64,000 bases of DNA, taken from the NCBI GenBank assembly GCA_021769555.1, contig JAETSR010000004.1, positions 62,001 through 126,000 on the forward strand, written 5' to 3'. Shown piece after piece: positions 35,285 through 44,316 of the stretch. The notes below the pieces were generated by a model. It saw nothing but the letters and a program-made list of their open reading frames with translations. It was not told where the DNA came from and made no database searches. Origin of the DNA: Clostridiaceae bacterium. GTDB taxonomy: Bacteria > Bacillota > Clostridia > Oscillospirales > Acutalibacteraceae. Numbering within the stretch: the stretch's first letter is position 1; each line of letters begins with the position of its first letter. The position numbers were made by a program, and so were the translations under genes.

Positions 35285-36694
35285 ATGGCTGGATTTATGG
35301 ACAGGGATTTTCTTCTGAGTACGAAAACGGCCCGGGAGCTCTTTCACGGCACGGCGGAGGATATGCCGATAATCGACTACCACTGCCATCTCTCCCCAAG
35401 GGAGATAGCGGAGGATAAGAAATTTTCATCTATAACCGAGGTCTGGCTTGGGGGGGACCACTATAAGTGGCGGCTCATGCGCGCGGCGGGGTGCACGGAG
35501 GACTTGGTCACCGGGGAGGCCCCGGACAGGGAGAAGTTCAGGGCTTTCGCCGCGGTAATGCCCCAGCTGATAGGCAGCCCTGTGTACCATTGGAGCCACC
35601 TTGAGCTGCAGAGGGGCTTCGGCATATACGAGCCCCTGACGCCTGATACCGCCGACAGCATTTATACCCGGGCGAATCAGGCTCTCAGAAAGACCTCCGC
35701 CCGGGGGCTCATGCGGCAGTTTAACGTCAGGGCAGTCTGCACCACGGACGACCCGGCCGACGAGCTCTGCTGGCATGAGAAGATAGCGAAGGACCCGGAC
35801 ATGGAGATAAAGGTGCTGCCGGCCTTCCGGCCGGACAACGCGGTGAATTTGGAGAAGCCGGGCTTTAATGAGTACATCAAAAGGCTCAGCGCCCGGGTGG
35901 GCCGGGTGCTTCAGACCGCCCAGGACGTGGCCGCGGCCCTCGCCGAGAGGATAGAGGACTTTAACCGGGCAGGCTGCCTGTGCGCCGACCACGGACTTGA
36001 CTCCATGATGTACGCTCCCCCGGAGCCTGCCGCCGCTAACGCTGCATTCGGCGCGGCCATGGCAGGGGCCCCCATTGACCCCGCCCAGGCTGACGCCTAC
36101 CGGACCCTGCTCCTTTTAGAGTGCGCAAAAAAGTATGTGGAGCTGGGCTGGGTCATGCAGATACATTTCGGGGCCCTCAGGGACGTGAATAAGCCCATGC
36201 TGAGAAGGCTGGGCAGGGACGTGGGCGGCGACGCCATAAACAGCCGCTCGGGGGCTGAGAAGCTGGGCATGCTCATGAATGCCATTGAAGAGAGCTCGGG
36301 GCTGCCGAAGCTGATACTCTACTCCCTCAACCCGAACGACAACGCCGCCATAGCCTCCATTATGGGTACGTTCCAAGGGGACGGCGGAGCTGGCAGGCCA
36401 GCTCCCGGCAAGCTCCAGCTGGGCAGCGCCTGGTGGTTCAACGACAGCCGCCCGGGTATGCGCGCCCAGCTCACGGAGCTGGCCTCAAACGGCGTGCTGG
36501 GGCAGTTCGTGGGAATGCTCACAGACTCCCGCTCTTTCCTCAGCTACCCCAGGCATGAGTACTTCCGGCGGGTATTATGCGAGCTCATCGGTGAGTGGGT
36601 GGAGAGCGGGCAGTACCCGGACGACAGGCTGCGCCTTGAGAAGCTGGTTGCTGACCTCTGCTATAACAACACCAAAAATTACTTTGGCTTTTAA
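35285..36694 (+). CDS. uxaC: glucuronate isomerase
   Basis: A 469-residue amidohydrolase-fold isomerase converting glucuronate to fructuronate (or galacturonate to tagaturonate). The metal-binding HCH of DYHCHLSP is at residues 33-35 and LFTD-like regions are replaced by the family SLNPNDNAAI. Length fits UxaC (470). Three-base spacing from uxuA and 12 bases to the SDR indicate one transcript. Confidence 0.96.
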   Translation: MAGFMDRDFLLSTKTARELFHGTAEDMPIIDYHCHLSPREIAEDKKFSSITEVWLGGDHYKWRLMRAAGCTEDLVTGEAPDREKFRAFAAVMPQLIGSPVYHWSHLELQRGFGIYEPLTPDTADSIYTRANQALRKTSARGLMRQFNVRAVCTTDDPADELCWHEKIAKDPDMEIKVLPAFRPDNAVNLEKPGFNEYIKRLSARVGRVLQTAQDVAAALAERIEDFNRAGCLCADHGLDSMMYAPPEPAAANAAFGAAMAGAPIDPAQADAYRTLLLLECAKKYVELGWVMQIHFGALRDVNKPMLRRLGRDVGGDAINSRSGAEKLGMLMNAIEESSGLPKLILYSLNPNDNAAIASIMGTFQGDGGAGRPAPGKLQLGSAWWFNDSRPGMRAQLTELASNGVLGQFVGMLTDSRSFLSYPRHEYFRRVLCELIGEWVESGQYPDDRLRLEKLVADLCYNNTKNYFGF

Positions 36695-36706
36695 GGAGTG
36701 ATAAAA

Positions 36707-37549
36707 ATGGAACTGCCGTATAATGTGGACTTTACCGGCAAGGTGGTGGTCGTCACCGGCGCGGGGGGCGTGCTCTGCGGGGACATGGCAAGGGCTTTCG
36801 CCCAGGCCGGGGCAAAGGTCGCGGCCCTGGACATAAACTTCGGGGCCGTGGAGAAGCTGGCCCTGGAGTGCCGGGGCGGGGGCTGGACCTGCCTTGCCTA
36901 TAAAGCGGACGTCCTTGATAAGGAGAGCCTTGAGGCAGTGCGCCAGCGGGTGCTCAGTGACCTGGGCCCCTGCGACATCCTGATAAACGGCGCGGGCGGC
37001 AACAATCCCCGGGCCACCACCGACAATGAGTACCAGCACGAGGCGAAGGACGGCCAGAAGACCTTCTTCGATTTGGAGGCTGACGGGGTGGACTTTGTGT
37101 TCAGGCTGAACTTCCAGGGGACCCTGCTCCCCACCCAGGTCTTCGCCAGGGATATGGCCGGGCGAAAATCAGGCTGCGTGCTGAATATATCCTCCATGAA
37201 CGCCTATGTGCCCCTTACGAAGATACCCGCCTACTCCGGGGCAAAGGCCGCCGTGAGCAACTTCACCCAGTGGCTTGCGGTGCATTTTGCGGGGACGGGA
37301 ATACGCTGCAACGCCATAGCCCCGGGCTTTCTTGTGTCAGACCAGAACCGGGCCCTGCTCTTTAATCCGGACGGCACGCCTACCGCCCGCTCCGGCAAGA
37401 TACTCGCGGGCACGCCGATGGGCCGGTTTGTGGACAGCAGCGAGCTTCTGGGAGGGGTATTCTTCCTCTGTGACGACAGGGCCGCCAGCGCCATCACCGG
37501 GGTGGTGCTGCCGATAGACGGCGGGTTTGCCGCCTACTCGGGGGTATAG
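36707..37549 (+). CDS. uxuB: SDR oxidoreductase, probable mannonate/fructuronate reductase
   Basis: A 280-residue short-chain dehydrogenase. The NAD loop is TGAGGVLCG near residue 17, the NAG-type motif reads NGAGG, and the catalytic Tyr176-Lys180 are in YSGAK. The 30-residue insert after NNPRATTD is typical of the SDR-type mannonate oxidoreductase of B. subtilis UxuB. It would reduce fructuronate to mannonate, the missing step between uxaC and uxuA, so the function follows largely from context. The ATG at 36707 follows AAGGAG; a GTG nine bases earlier is less likely. Confidence 0.85.
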   Translation: MELPYNVDFTGKVVVVTGAGGVLCGDMARAFAQAGAKVAALDINFGAVEKLALECRGGGWTCLAYKADVLDKESLEAVRQRVLSDLGPCDILINGAGGNNPRATTDNEYQHEAKDGQKTFFDLEADGVDFVFRLNFQGTLLPTQVFARDMAGRKSGCVLNISSMNAYVPLTKIPAYSGAKAAVSNFTQWLAVHFAGTGIRCNAIAPGFLVSDQNRALLFNPDGTPTARSGKILAGTPMGRFVDSSELLGGVFFLCDDRAASAITGVVLPIDGGFAAYSGV

Positions 37550-37572
37550 GCGGGAGAGAGATATGTAAATAA

Positions 37573-37614
37573 GAAAAAGCCTCAGCCGATGTGTTGCCGG
37601 CGGGGGCTTTTTTC
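37573..37614. terminator. bidirectional terminator
   Basis: AAAAAGCCTC pairs with GGGGGCTTTTTT, with an inner GCCG / CGGC. It serves the uxuA operon and the converging P-loop gene, whose stop lies at its right edge. Confidence 0.85.
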
Positions 37615-38164
37615 ATAACCCGAACCTATCCTTAATCATTTTGGCGGCAATATCAGGCGCTAAATCGGAGTTATCTATTTTGATATAGTTTTCAAAGGGT
37701 ATCTCGCCCTCAAGGCTTTCCAGGCGGTATTTGGCGTCGTCGGCTTTAAGACGCTGGTTTGAAAAGCCGATATCGCGCTTTGAGGCCTTGTTTTTCAGGC
37801 GGTTTTCCGTGACATTGCGGCAAAGCCGGGTCTCCTGCGAGGCAACTAGCTCTGCGTAGTAAAACTCGGTGTTGCAGGGCTTGAAGATATTTTTGACGTG
37901 CTCTATATAATCCCAGTCGCTCTGCTGGTCGAAGGCCCACATATAGGTGAAAATCATGCCGTAGTTATCAGACCTGGCAAACTCCTCGAAGATGACCTCT
38001 CTCAGGCGGTTTATGGCGGGAGGGTTATAATAGCCGAAGATTTCTATTATGGGCTCGATGGTCATGTGGTTGTGGAACAGCCGCAAATCTGTTATCTTCA
38101 TGAGCTCCTGGCCTACGGTCATCTTGCCTACGGCGGCGCTGCCGATTAGGAAGAGTAGTTTCAT
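37613..38164 (-). CDS. P-loop kinase-like ATPase
   Basis: A 183-residue P-loop protein with GSAAVGKMT at residues 8-16 and a small-kinase size like shikimate or nucleoside kinases. HNHMTIEP at 34-41 may contact substrate. The family is a general AAA/shikimate-kinase-like group with no assigned reaction. The frame is open 27 codons upstream, but that stretch is a dispersed repeat; GGAGCCCCA before ATG 38164 decides the start. Spurious longer versions of such genes are probable. Confidence 0.72.
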   Translation of the reverse strand: MKLLFLIGSAAVGKMTVGQELMKITDLRLFHNHMTIEPIIEIFGYYNPPAINRLREVIFEEFARSDNYGMIFTYMWAFDQQSDWDYIEHVKNIFKPCNTEFYYAELVASQETRLCRNVTENRLKNKASKRDIGFSNQRLKADDAKYRLESLEGEIPFENYIKIDNSDLAPDIAAKMIKDRFGL

Positions 38165-38180
38165 TGGGGCTCCTTTCTTC

Positions 38181-38255
38181 GCTTCGCTCGAAGCAAGACC
38201 TTGGGGCGCTGCCCCAAACCCTGCAACTTTTGTAAAAGTTGACAAAACTTTTTCG
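38181..38255 (-). repeat. dispersed three-hairpin repeat, copy A
   Basis: Hairpins at 38181-38194 (GCTTC/GAAGC), 38201-38217 (TTGGGGC gct GCCCCAA) and 38224-38241 (CAACTTTT/AAAAGTTG), then GACAAAACTTTTT. It lies between two minus-strand genes, just upstream of the ribosome site of the P-loop gene. Copy B is at 60349. Between copies the helices are kept by compensatory changes. Confidence 0.8.
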
Positions 38256-38257
38256 TT

Positions 38258-39949
38258 TTAGTGTTTCCCCGCACGGCGCACAGCGTAGGTGCGCTCGTCA
38301 GAGGCCTTCAGGAAGGCCATCAGGCCCCAGGTGGACGCCATGCTTGAGCCGCCCGCGCTGATAAAGGGGAGGGTCACGCCAGTCAGCGGCAAAATATCCG
38401 TCACTCCGAATACATTGAGACAGGTCTGGAACAACAGCAATCCCGCCACGGCACAGGCGGCAATGGAGAAGAAGGTGGAGCGGCTCCGGGTCACGTCGCT
38501 GCGGGCGTAGAGGGTGAGGGCGGCAATGCTCATTATTACCACGAGCCCCAAAAGCAGCCCCTGCTCCTCACATAATAGACCGAATACCAGGTCGCTGTCC
38601 GCGGCAAAGACGTGCTTTAGGTAGCCCCGCCCCAGGCCCATCCCGAAGAGCCCGCCGCTGGCGGTGTAGGTGAGCACCCGGGTCTGCTGGATTCCGGAGT
38701 CGTAGGGGTCTTCCCAAACGTGGCCCCAGGAGCTGAAGCGGTCCGCCACGTAGGGCATGAAGGTGAGTATCAGGAAGACGCCCAAGGCCGCGGCGGCTAA
38801 AATCAGCACAATGGTGCGCACGCTGCCCGAGCGCATGAAGGCGATTATCAGGAAGGTTGCGAAGAATATCAGCGCCGTGCCCAGGTCCCGCATGAGGAAC
38901 AGAAAGCCGATACAGGCCCCGGTGAACACCAGGAACTCCGTGATGTTCTTCTTGGTCTGAAGCCTGTCCAGGGTGGACGTGCCCACAAATACAAAGGCTA
39001 TCTTTATGAACTCCGAGGGCTGGATGCTTATAGGCCCGATGTAAATCCAGTTTTTAGAGCCAAAGCTCGTTGTGCCCAGCACCAGGTTCAAGACAAACAG
39101 ACAGAGCGCCCCTATGCCGATGGGCAGCCTGAATTTTGCCACCCGGTCCATGTCGTTCATGAACCAAATGAGAAAGCAGAAAATGACAATGCCGATGAAC
39201 ATGGCCGCAAGCTGGGTCCGGGCAGCGCTTAAATCTGTGGCCGCAAGGAGGTTTATGCCTATGCCTGAGAGCAGGTAGGCAATGGTCTCTATCTCGAAGC
39301 TTATGCGGTGCTGGGCGGCCATGGAGTATGTATAGAGCCCCCATCCAAGGACCAGCACCCCCAGCTCCGGCAGCAGGAGCATGGGGTCAAACCCCTCTTT
39401 TGTGACACAGGCCTCCAGGGCCATCAAAAGGTGTACGACGCTTGCAGTGAGCATGAGGAAGAAGGGGCTGGCCGCCTGGCCCCGGAGAAACGCCTGGAAA
39501 CGGCGCTTCTTCTCGGGGAGCCCCGATGTGTTGTAGAGGGTGAGGGTCACGCCGCCGAAGGTCATGCTGTCCCCTATGCGCACAAGCCTCGGGCCGCTTA
39601 TCTTCCTGCCGTTCACGAGCACGCCGCCCTTAGAGCCGGTGTCGCATACGAACCAGCCCTCCTCCCGGCGCATGAACACAGCGTGGTCCCTTGAGACCCC
39701 GGCCACGGGCAGGCAGATATCGCAGCTGCGGCTGCGCCCCACGGAGTTCTCCCAGTACAGCACCGGAAACCTGGCCCCGGAGCCCTCGTCCAGCAGCATA
39801 ACCACCGGGTCGCGCCGGCGCTGCCCGGCCTTGAAGGAGGTATAGCACCTCAGGGAAACATACCCCGCCAGCAGCGGCACGATTATCCGTATTATCAGCA
39901 GCGCCGCCGGCGCCACCTCTGATTCAAAAAAAGCCCCTATCTGCTCCAA
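38258..39949 (-). CDS. FHA-domain FtsW/RodA/SpoVE-family glycan polymerase
   Basis: A 563-residue fusion. One hydrophobic segment (residues 15-35) leads to a cytoplasmic FHA domain at about 65-135 with the phosphothreonine-binding pattern SVGRSRSCDICL (Arg72), GVSRDHA (Ser86, His89) and VLVNGRKI (Asn113). From about residue 165 on it is a full SEDS membrane protein with RDLGTALIFF and the C-terminal GGSSM region. SEDS proteins polymerise lipid II. The FHA part implies control by a Ser/Thr kinase. The LbH gene ends 13 bases upstream. No cognate penicillin-binding protein is adjacent. Confidence 0.9.
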   Translation of the reverse strand: MEQIGAFFESEVAPAALLIIRIIVPLLAGYVSLRCYTSFKAGQRRRDPVVMLLDEGSGARFPVLYWENSVGRSRSCDICLPVAGVSRDHAVFMRREEGWFVCDTGSKGGVLVNGRKISGPRLVRIGDSMTFGGVTLTLYNTSGLPEKKRRFQAFLRGQAASPFFLMLTASVVHLLMALEACVTKEGFDPMLLLPELGVLVLGWGLYTYSMAAQHRISFEIETIAYLLSGIGINLLAATDLSAARTQLAAMFIGIVIFCFLIWFMNDMDRVAKFRLPIGIGALCLFVLNLVLGTTSFGSKNWIYIGPISIQPSEFIKIAFVFVGTSTLDRLQTKKNITEFLVFTGACIGFLFLMRDLGTALIFFATFLIIAFMRSGSVRTIVLILAAAALGVFLILTFMPYVADRFSSWGHVWEDPYDSGIQQTRVLTYTASGGLFGMGLGRGYLKHVFAADSDLVFGLLCEEQGLLLGLVVIMSIAALTLYARSDVTRSRSTFFSIAACAVAGLLLFQTCLNVFGVTDILPLTGVTLPFISAGGSSMASTWGLMAFLKASDERTYAVRRAGKH

Positions 39950-39962
39950 AACAAACCTCCGC

Positions 39963-40628
39963 TTATCTTATCCCCACTGTCTCCCCCGGGCCCTTATAAA
40001 TGCTGTTCCCCGGCACGGCGCCGCGCACCATGGAGAGGGGGTATACCCTGCTGTTCCGTCCGACGACCGTCCCCGGATTCAGCACTGAATTGCAGCCTAT
40101 CTCCACATGGTCCCCCAAAACCGCCCCGAATTTTTTCAGGGAGGTCTCTATTCTCATGCCGTCAGGCAGGGCTATCGTCACAAGGGACTTATCCTGCTTC
40201 ACGTTGGAGGTGACGGCCCCAGCGCCCATATGGGATTTGAAGCCCAGTATGGAGTCGCCCACGTAGTTATAGTGGGGGACCTGTACATTGTCAAAAATAA
40301 TCACGTTTTTAAGCTCCGTGGAATTGCCCACCACAGAGCCCCCGCCCACTAAGGCGTTCCCCCTGATAAAGGCCCCGGGGCGCACCTCGGTCTCCGGGCC
40401 GATGATACAGGGCCCGGCAATAAAGTTATTAGGGTACCGCTTCACTGTCCTGTGCAGCCAGACATGCTCCTCTGTCTCCTCGTAGTCCCCCCTTGAGAGG
40501 GTCTCCCCAAGGGAGAGTATGAACTCCCCGATTTTGGGCAGCGCCTGCCAGGGGTATTCGCATTCCTCCAGCAGCTTCGCCGCCAGGGTGTGGGTCAAAT
40601 CCAAAAGCTTCCCGGTTCTCAGTTCCAT
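39963..40628 (-). CDS. left-handed beta-helix protein, GlmU C-terminal-like
   Basis: A 221-residue protein with a helical N-terminal 70 residues and then a hexapeptide-repeat left-handed beta helix (for example FIAGPCIIGPETEVRPGAFI, VIIFDNVQVPHYN, AGAVTSNVKQDKS). The order resembles the acetyltransferase half of GlmU without the pyrophosphorylase half, so it may acetylate or uridylylate a sugar phosphate, but it lacks evidence for activity. It lies in a tight minus-strand run with the lipoprotein (32 bases) and the FHA-FtsW gene (13 bases). Confidence 0.8.
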   Translation of the reverse strand: MELRTGKLLDLTHTLAAKLLEECEYPWQALPKIGEFILSLGETLSRGDYEETEEHVWLHRTVKRYPNNFIAGPCIIGPETEVRPGAFIRGNALVGGGSVVGNSTELKNVIIFDNVQVPHYNYVGDSILGFKSHMGAGAVTSNVKQDKSLVTIALPDGMRIETSLKKFGAVLGDHVEIGCNSVLNPGTVVGRNSRVYPLSMVRGAVPGNSIYKGPGETVGIR

Positions 40629-40660
40629 ATGCCATGCTCCTCTCTGTGGTGCCGCGGCGC

Positions 40661-41422
40661 TTACTGGAAGGACAGCACCGCAAGGTCTATCTCGTCTATC
40701 TGGTTCAAATCAAGCTGCAGCTGGCCGTCCTGGGTGAGGCGGATATTTAAAACTATGGCAGTGTCCGCGCCGCCAAATTCCATTGCGCCCAGCTTGCTCT
40801 CGCACAGGTCAAGGGCCCGGTCAATATAGAGCTCAGCCGCGGTCTTCATAAGAGGCGTGGGCGCGGGTGTCGGCGTGGGCTCATCCTCGCCATCCTCGCC
40901 CCATTCGCCGCCGTCGCCGTCCTCGCTGTCCTCTTCCCCGCCCAGGTTCACCATGCTCTTGCTGTTGACCTCCTCCTGGGCCTGGCTCCGAAGGGCGGTA
41001 AACTGCTCTGTAAGCCCGGAGAAGCTGGTGATGGGCGAGACGGTAACCTCGATAGTGTACCCTGTCTCAACCTTCACCTCGTCCGCGACCTGATACCTGG
41101 CGTTCAGCAGAGCCTTTGCCATTATATCCTCAAGCCTCTGCATCTGCGCCTCGTCCGGGGTAAGGCCGTAGGCGTTGCAGAAATTTACTGCCGCGTTCTC
41201 AACGGTGGTGGTATTGTTTGCCTGGGCGCTGTCCTCGGCAACCTGGAACACGGCTGTAAGGGCGCGGTGGTCGTTGTGGTAGCTGCTGTCAAGAAGGGCC
41301 TGGATATAGCTTGACACGTCGTAGTCGTTAAATTCCTCCGACGGGAGAAAATCGCACCCCGAAAGCCCCAGGCACATAAGCGCCGCCATAAGGACCGCCG
41401 CAAATTTTTTTAAAGCTGTCAT
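40661..41422 (-). CDS. membrane lipoprotein of unknown function
   Basis: A 253-residue lipoprotein: positively charged start, hydrophobic h-region and the lipobox LSGC near residue 23. The central region is helical and repeats short Asn/Ala/Val patterns. A Glu/Asp/Gly linker with PTPTPAPTP sits near residue 190, then a 55-residue C-terminal domain. It should be anchored outside the membrane. The ATG at 41422, with AAAGGGG upstream, replaces one seven codons earlier. It appears to be co-transcribed with the LbH protein and FHA-FtsW. Confidence 0.8.
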   Translation of the reverse strand: MTALKKFAAVLMAALMCLGLSGCDFLPSEEFNDYDVSSYIQALLDSSYHNDHRALTAVFQVAEDSAQANNTTTVENAAVNFCNAYGLTPDEAQMQRLEDIMAKALLNARYQVADEVKVETGYTIEVTVSPITSFSGLTEQFTALRSQAQEEVNSKSMVNLGGEEDSEDGDGGEWGEDGEDEPTPTPAPTPLMKTAAELYIDRALDLCESKLGAMEFGGADTAIVLNIRLTQDGQLQLDLNQIDEIDLAVLSFQ

Positions 41423-41479
41423 AACAGGTAATTCCCCTTTCATCCTCCCGGTTTACTTCTTACTTGTCAAGAAATGAAC

Positions 41480-44230
41480 TTATTCGTCTCTTCCGCAGCA
41501 TTTCTTGTACTTCTTCCCGCTGCCGCAGGGGCAGGGGTCGTTGCGCCCGGGCTTCTGGGCCTTCTTCACGGGCTGGCGCTTGACCTCCTTGGGGCCTGCC
41601 GCTCCCGCGCCGGTCTCCTTTGCCACCTGCTCGCGCTTCGGGGCCTCCTTGGTGCGAAGGCGCACGGTGAGTATGGCCTTTGCGGTCTGCTCCCGTATGG
41701 ACCCTATCATGGCGTCGAACATGTCGAAGCCCTCCAAGCGGTACTCCACCACCGGGTCCTGCTGGGCATAGGCCCTGAGGCGTATGCCCTCCTGAAGCTG
41801 CTCCATGGCGTCGATATGGTCCATCCACTCCTGGTCGACAGTGCGAAGTAGCACCACCCGCTCCAGCTCCCGCATGACCGGGGAGGTGAACTCCTCCTCC
41901 CGGCTCTCATAGAGCTTTTTGGCCTTCTCAAAGAGGTAATTCTTTGCAAACTCCGGCTCAAGGTCCTCAAGCTCCCTGCCGGTGTAGTTCAAGTCCTCAT
42001 CGCCTATGAGCCAGCCCATATAGTGCTCCCTAAGGCCCTTCAAATCCCAGTCCTCATGGGGCACGTTCTCTGGCAGGTAGGTGTTTACCTTCTCGCCTAT
42101 GGCCTCCTCTATCATCTTGAGGATAGCGGACTTCATATCCTTGCCGTCCAGCACCTGGTCCCGCTGGCCGTAGATTATCTGCCGCTGGTTGTTCATCACC
42201 TCGTCATACTGCAATACGTTCTTGCGTATGCCGAAGTTGCGGCTCTCCACCTTGCCCTGGGCGCTCTCTATTGCGTTTGACACCATCCCGGCCTCAATAG
42301 GCACGTCGTCGTCTATCTTCAGCTTATCCATCATGTTATAGAGCCGCTCCCCGCCGAAGAGACGCATTAAATCGTCCTCAAGGGAGATATAGAACCTGCT
42401 CTTGCCCGGGTCCCCCTGACGTCCCGAGCGGCCTCTGAGCTGGTTGTCGATACGCCTGGACTCGTGGCGCTCCGTGCCTATGATATACAGCCCGCCCAGC
42501 TCCTTGACCTCCTTGGCCTCGGGGGCTATCTGCTCCTCGAACTCCTTATTGAGCCTTGCGAACTCCGCGCGGGCCCCGAGAATCTCCTCGTCCTCGGTGT
42601 GGCTGAAGGCCGTGGCCTCCACTAAGAGCTCGTCGCTGTAGCCCTGCTTTCGCATTTCGGCCTTTGCCATGAACTCGGCGTTGCCCCCAAGTGAAATATC
42701 CGTGCCGCGGCCGGCCATGTTTGTGGCAATGGTAACTGCCCCCCTGCGGCCCGCCTGGGCCACTATCTGGGCCTCCTTCTCATGGAACTTGGCATTCAGC
42801 ACCTGGTGCTTCACGCCCCGCTGCTTTAAGAGCTTGCTCAGCTCCTCGGACTTTTCTACGGTGATGGTGCCCACCAGCACCGGCTGGCCCTTCTGGTGGT
42901 GCTCCACTATATCGTCTATGACAGCCTTGTACTTGGCCGCGGCGGTCTTATACACCACGTCCGGGCAGTCCTCCCGGACCATGGGCCGGTTCGTGGGTAT
43001 CTCCACCACGTCCAGCTTGTATATCTCTGAAAATTCCTCCTGTTCGGTCATGGCCGTGCCGGTCATGCCGGAGAGCTTTTCGTACATCCGAAAGTAGTTC
43101 TGGAAGGTGATAGTGGCTAGAGTTTTGCTCTCCCTTGCCACCTGTACGCCCTCCTTGGCTTCAATAGCCTGGTGCAGGCCCTCGTTATACCTTCTGCCGT
43201 ACATTAAGCGCCCGGTGAACTCGTCGACGATTATTACCTCGCCGTCTTTTACAACATAGTCCTGGTCCCGGTGCATAATGCCCCAGGCGCGTATCGCCTG
43301 GTTTATGCGGTGCTGCAAGAGGATATTCTCCGGGTCCGTCAGGTTGTCAACATGAAAGGCCTCCTCGGCCTTCTTCACGCCCCGGCGGGTGAGAGAGCAG
43401 GTCTTGAGCTTCTCGTTGATTATATAGTCGTACTCGGCGTAGAGCTCGTCGTTGTCCTCCTTGGCGTCGGTCTCCTTGACGCGTATGGGCTTGAGACGGC
43501 TTGCAAAGCTGTTGGCCAAAGAGTAGTACTCGTCGGCCTTCTCCCCCTGGCCTGAAATGATAAGGGGGGTGCGGGCCTCGTCTATCAGGATGGAGTCCAC
43601 CTCGTCCACTATTGCGTAGTGGTGCCCCCGCTGTACCTTCCTGTCCTTATATATGACCATATTGTCCCGAAGGTAGTCGAAGCCGAACTCGTTATTGGTG
43701 CCGTAGGTGATGTCGCAGTTATAGGCCGCCTGCTTCTCCCCCGAGTTCATGCCCGTGAGGGCCAGGCCCACGGTGAGCCCCATGAAGTTGAAGACCCTGG
43801 CCATCATCTCCCCCTGGTACTTGGCAAGGTATTCGTTGACCGTGACGATATGCACGCCCTTTCCGGAGAGTCCGTTAAGATATGCTGGCAGGGCCAGAGT
43901 GAAGGTCTTGCCCTCGCCGGTCTTCATCTCGGCTATGCGCCCCTGGTGGAGTATAACGCCGCCCTGGACCTGCACCGGGAAGAGCCGCTTGCCCAGCACC
44001 CTGTCCATGGCCTCACGGCAGGCGGCAAAGGCCTCGGGAAGGATATCGTCAAGGCTCTCCCCGCTTTCAAGGCGCTTTCTTAGCCTGGGGGTCTCCCCCT
44101 TGAGCTCATCGTCAGAGAGCCCCTTATATTTCTCCTCAAGGCCCAGCACCTGGTCTATCATGGGCTGGATGCGCTTTAACTCCTTTTTGCTGTAGTTCCC
44201 GAAAAGCTTTGTAAGGAAATTATTCGCCAT
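41480..44230 (-). CDS. secA: preprotein translocase ATPase SecA
   Basis: A 916-residue SecA, the motor of SecYEG export. NBD1 holds MKTGEGKT and DEVDSILIDEARTP; GRGTDI and the GRSGRQGDPGKS motif lie in NBD2; the C-terminal zinc site CPCGSGKKYKKCC is complete. The open frame extends 21 codons upstream, but the ATG at 44230 with AAAGGAA and the family start ANNFLTKLFGN were chosen. It has its own promoter. Confidence 0.98.
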   Translation of the reverse strand: MANNFLTKLFGNYSKKELKRIQPMIDQVLGLEEKYKGLSDDELKGETPRLRKRLESGESLDDILPEAFAACREAMDRVLGKRLFPVQVQGGVILHQGRIAEMKTGEGKTFTLALPAYLNGLSGKGVHIVTVNEYLAKYQGEMMARVFNFMGLTVGLALTGMNSGEKQAAYNCDITYGTNNEFGFDYLRDNMVIYKDRKVQRGHHYAIVDEVDSILIDEARTPLIISGQGEKADEYYSLANSFASRLKPIRVKETDAKEDNDELYAEYDYIINEKLKTCSLTRRGVKKAEEAFHVDNLTDPENILLQHRINQAIRAWGIMHRDQDYVVKDGEVIIVDEFTGRLMYGRRYNEGLHQAIEAKEGVQVARESKTLATITFQNYFRMYEKLSGMTGTAMTEQEEFSEIYKLDVVEIPTNRPMVREDCPDVVYKTAAAKYKAVIDDIVEHHQKGQPVLVGTITVEKSEELSKLLKQRGVKHQVLNAKFHEKEAQIVAQAGRRGAVTIATNMAGRGTDISLGGNAEFMAKAEMRKQGYSDELLVEATAFSHTEDEEILGARAEFARLNKEFEEQIAPEAKEVKELGGLYIIGTERHESRRIDNQLRGRSGRQGDPGKSRFYISLEDDLMRLFGGERLYNMMDKLKIDDDVPIEAGMVSNAIESAQGKVESRNFGIRKNVLQYDEVMNNQRQIIYGQRDQVLDGKDMKSAILKMIEEAIGEKVNTYLPENVPHEDWDLKGLREHYMGWLIGDEDLNYTGRELEDLEPEFAKNYLFEKAKKLYESREEEFTSPVMRELERVVLLRTVDQEWMDHIDAMEQLQEGIRLRAYAQQDPVVEYRLEGFDMFDAMIGSIREQTAKAILTVRLRTKEAPKREQVAKETGAGAAGPKEVKRQPVKKAQKPGRNDPCPCGSGKKYKKCCGRDE

Positions 44231-44263
44231 AGTTATTTTCCTTTCTTTTATCTCGTAAAGCCT

Positions 44264-44293
44264 ATTATACCATGCCTGCCCCGCAGATTGCAA
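44264..44293 (-). promoter_or_regulatory. secA promoter
   Basis: Minus strand: TTGCAA (44293-44288) and TATAAT (44269-44264), spacer 18, 33 bases before the secA ATG. Confidence 0.7.
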
Positions 44294-44316
44294 GAAAAGC
44301 CACAGTTTATTTACAT

